DNA from: Nemopilema nomurai
Lineage: Eukaryota; Cnidaria; Scyphozoa; Rhizostomeae; Rhizostomatidae
NCBI GenBank assembly: GCA_003864495.1
Contig: ML133453.1
Location: forward strand, 62,001 to 126,000
Direction of reading: 5' to 3'
DNA length: 64,000 nucleotides
The translations under genes and the position numbers were made by a program. Positions within the stretch are counted from its first letter, which is position 1. Every line of letters starts with the position of its first letter. Under the pieces are notes generated by a model. The model searched no databases, had not been told where the DNA came from, and was given only the letters and a program-made list of their open reading frames with translations. Positions 62,280 through 64,000 of the stretch are shown here, one piece after another.

Positions 62280-64000
62280 CTGCAGTCTTAACCAGTGTCT
62301 ATGCAGCAAGGTTCTACCTACCCATTCTACATGTAGTCAAAAAGCTTTGTTATGCTTATTCCTAAACAGTTACTTCTCACCTGTACTTAAGTGCCTACTC
62401 TGTACTTGTGGCTGAGAAGATATTTCTTACCTGTAGATAAGTACCTACTTTTTAAATTTACCATTGCAGTTACCATGTGCCTCTATCTACGTGGCTACTT
62501 TCCACCTTCCCTTAAACATCTACCATATACCTTCACGGAGTAGCTAACTTTTGCCTGCACTTAAACAGATACGTCCAAACTGCAGTTGTGTCCAGACGGC
62601 AATTGTTGACTAAAGTAAAATTTTTTAAAAGAAGTTGCGCACAGTTCTTCAAAAGTTACGAATTTGTTAGATTTAGAGTTAGATCTTCGGAACTCAAATA
62701 AGTTGTAGGTGCAGATATATTCGAAGCTTCAAAATAAGTTGAAAAATAAGTGAAAAATGAATGAAAAATAAGTTGAGATTAGCTGTTGTCTTGCTTCTAA
62801 GTTATTCACAAATATATTGATGTTGCGGGTTTTTGAGAAATATAGGACATCATAGCATTTCATCTTCTCAATCACTGCTTATGCTTAGTAACGTATCACT
62901 ATTCAATTTTACGATAAGAAATGGCTAAGAAAGTCTGAAGGCTGGGCTGAAAAATTTTCTTTTATAAAACGTTTAGAATCAGTTCCATTTTAAAAAGAAA
63001 ATTTCCGTTCTAGACTGGTTTAACGACATTTTTATCATCAAGATAGATCAAAAATTGTGAGGCAGACTTTTGGCTCGTGTCTTGGTTAATAATTTGCATA
63101 ATTCATGTGAATTTCCTTTCCTCTTAGCATAATATATGTCCATGAAAATGAACGACCGAACATACCAACTGGTACCTGGCAAAATTGCTACCTAGGTAGT
63201 CGGTTGGTGGCAGTGGTATACATGGCCCCTGAATTATTGGGGGCCTGGAAATTTCCTCACGACAACATCCCTTTTGTGCGAGTTGAAATTATTTTGCTGT
63301 AATGATTTCAAGTTTCACTGGATTTGCCTAGTCCCCTTTCCCCTCTCAAGGTATTGATTTTAATACAATTTTGGGAAAATCTTGAGGACCATTTCTTCTC
63401 AAAGTGGGGGGGGGGGGGGTGGTCTGTAAACCGAAAACTTTCTTCAGCCAAGTTAAGTGCAGTGGCGTTGAAACGAACTGAACATTTCACCAAACATTCC
63501 TCGAGCTTTTGTAGGCGCCTGCGCAATTCCCAATAAGTAGATCAATTTTCGTAGGCGAGCATGCGCAAGTTGAGGAATGGTCAAAAGGGAAGAGGAACGA
63601 ATTGAGCAACACAACAAAATCTCGAACAAAAGACATATGGAATGACCCTCTCAACATAGCCACCAAAGACGGCTTAGCAAGTCTGAGCAGGACTAAACGC
63701 AGTTCAGGAAGTGGCCAAACAAACAGAACATACACACAATGAAGACATTGTCATCCTATTCTTTGAAGGATCATTCTTTCCATCTGACCACAACGCATTC
63801 AGTAAAGAACGCAAGGCAATGAATGCCTGAACAAATCCTTGTAAAAAGGGCCTAGACGGCCTGACAAAGAAGCATTTCATTGGAACGCGAACCTATTCCA
63901 TATTGTGTACAAAGAATTATTAGGCCCAAACGAGTCGAAGCCATCTGATTCACTACCATTTTATGAAGTACGGATACGTAAAACATGGATTGTACGGTAG
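61925..64000. other. Right edge, no other supported gene
   Basis: Apart from the candidate first exon at 62188-62279, no gene is supported. There is a G-run of about 12 at 63407 and repeated AAAAATAAGTTGA words near 62740-62780. Confidence 0.4.

Overview
This window is nuclear DNA from an animal. It is AT-rich and intron-rich, with GT-AG introns, two recognisable metazoan genes (a TMEM143 orthologue and a 37-exon phospholipase C beta), a tRNA-derived SINE, MITE-like elements and a large DNA transposon. The intron density and the secreted DUF2961/GH172-like gene suggest a marine invertebrate, most likely an anthozoan cnidarian, but the organism is inferred and not read directly.

Layout. 1-5212 is mostly non-coding, with a MITE-like repeat pair near 2777-3840 and a possible gene tail near 326-425. 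5213-6292 (-) is an intronless, signal-peptide-bearing DUF2961 protein. 6293-10652 is intergenic. 10653-23118 is one 12.5 kb transposon with very long terminal inverted repeats (TIRs). 23149-25648 (+) is TMEM143, and the transposon ends 30 bp before its ATG. 26349-27796 (-) holds a coiled-coil exon and a possible tail exon. 29666-55360 (-) is a complete phospholipase C beta gene of the beta4/norpA type, whose exons I could join in frame from ATG to stop with one weak point at the X-Y linker. 56074-64000 has a candidate three-exon micro-gene, a TACCGTAAATCC-type MITE and a 19-bp minisatellite of about 45 copies.

The main discovery candidate is the transposon. On the minus strand ten exons with matching splice phases join into one predicted 2183-residue protein. 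In order it has an SGNH/GDSL-type hydrolase, a lysine-rich linker made of micro-exons, an intact Ulp1-type (C48) cysteine protease, C2H2-like fingers, a SWIM-type finger, CxxC clusters, a transposase-like core with a candidate D-D-E triad interrupted by a SAP domain, a second Ulp1-like domain that has lost its catalytic Cys and His, and a PHD finger. The best family guess is the KDZ (Kyakuja-Dileera-Zisupton) group. The long TIRs carry the coding sequence for the last ~417 residues, so that part is present twice in inverted orientation. A 194-bp subterminal repeat has expanded to about 6.4 copies on the right against 1.4 on the left.

The two host genes fit known cell biology. TMEM143 is a mitochondrial two-pass membrane protein, and here its promoter region has been displaced by the insertion. 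PLC beta hydrolyses PIP2 downstream of Gq-coupled receptors. Its X and Y barrel halves, EF region, C2 domain and C-terminal coiled coil are all visible, with an unusually long serine-rich X-Y linker.
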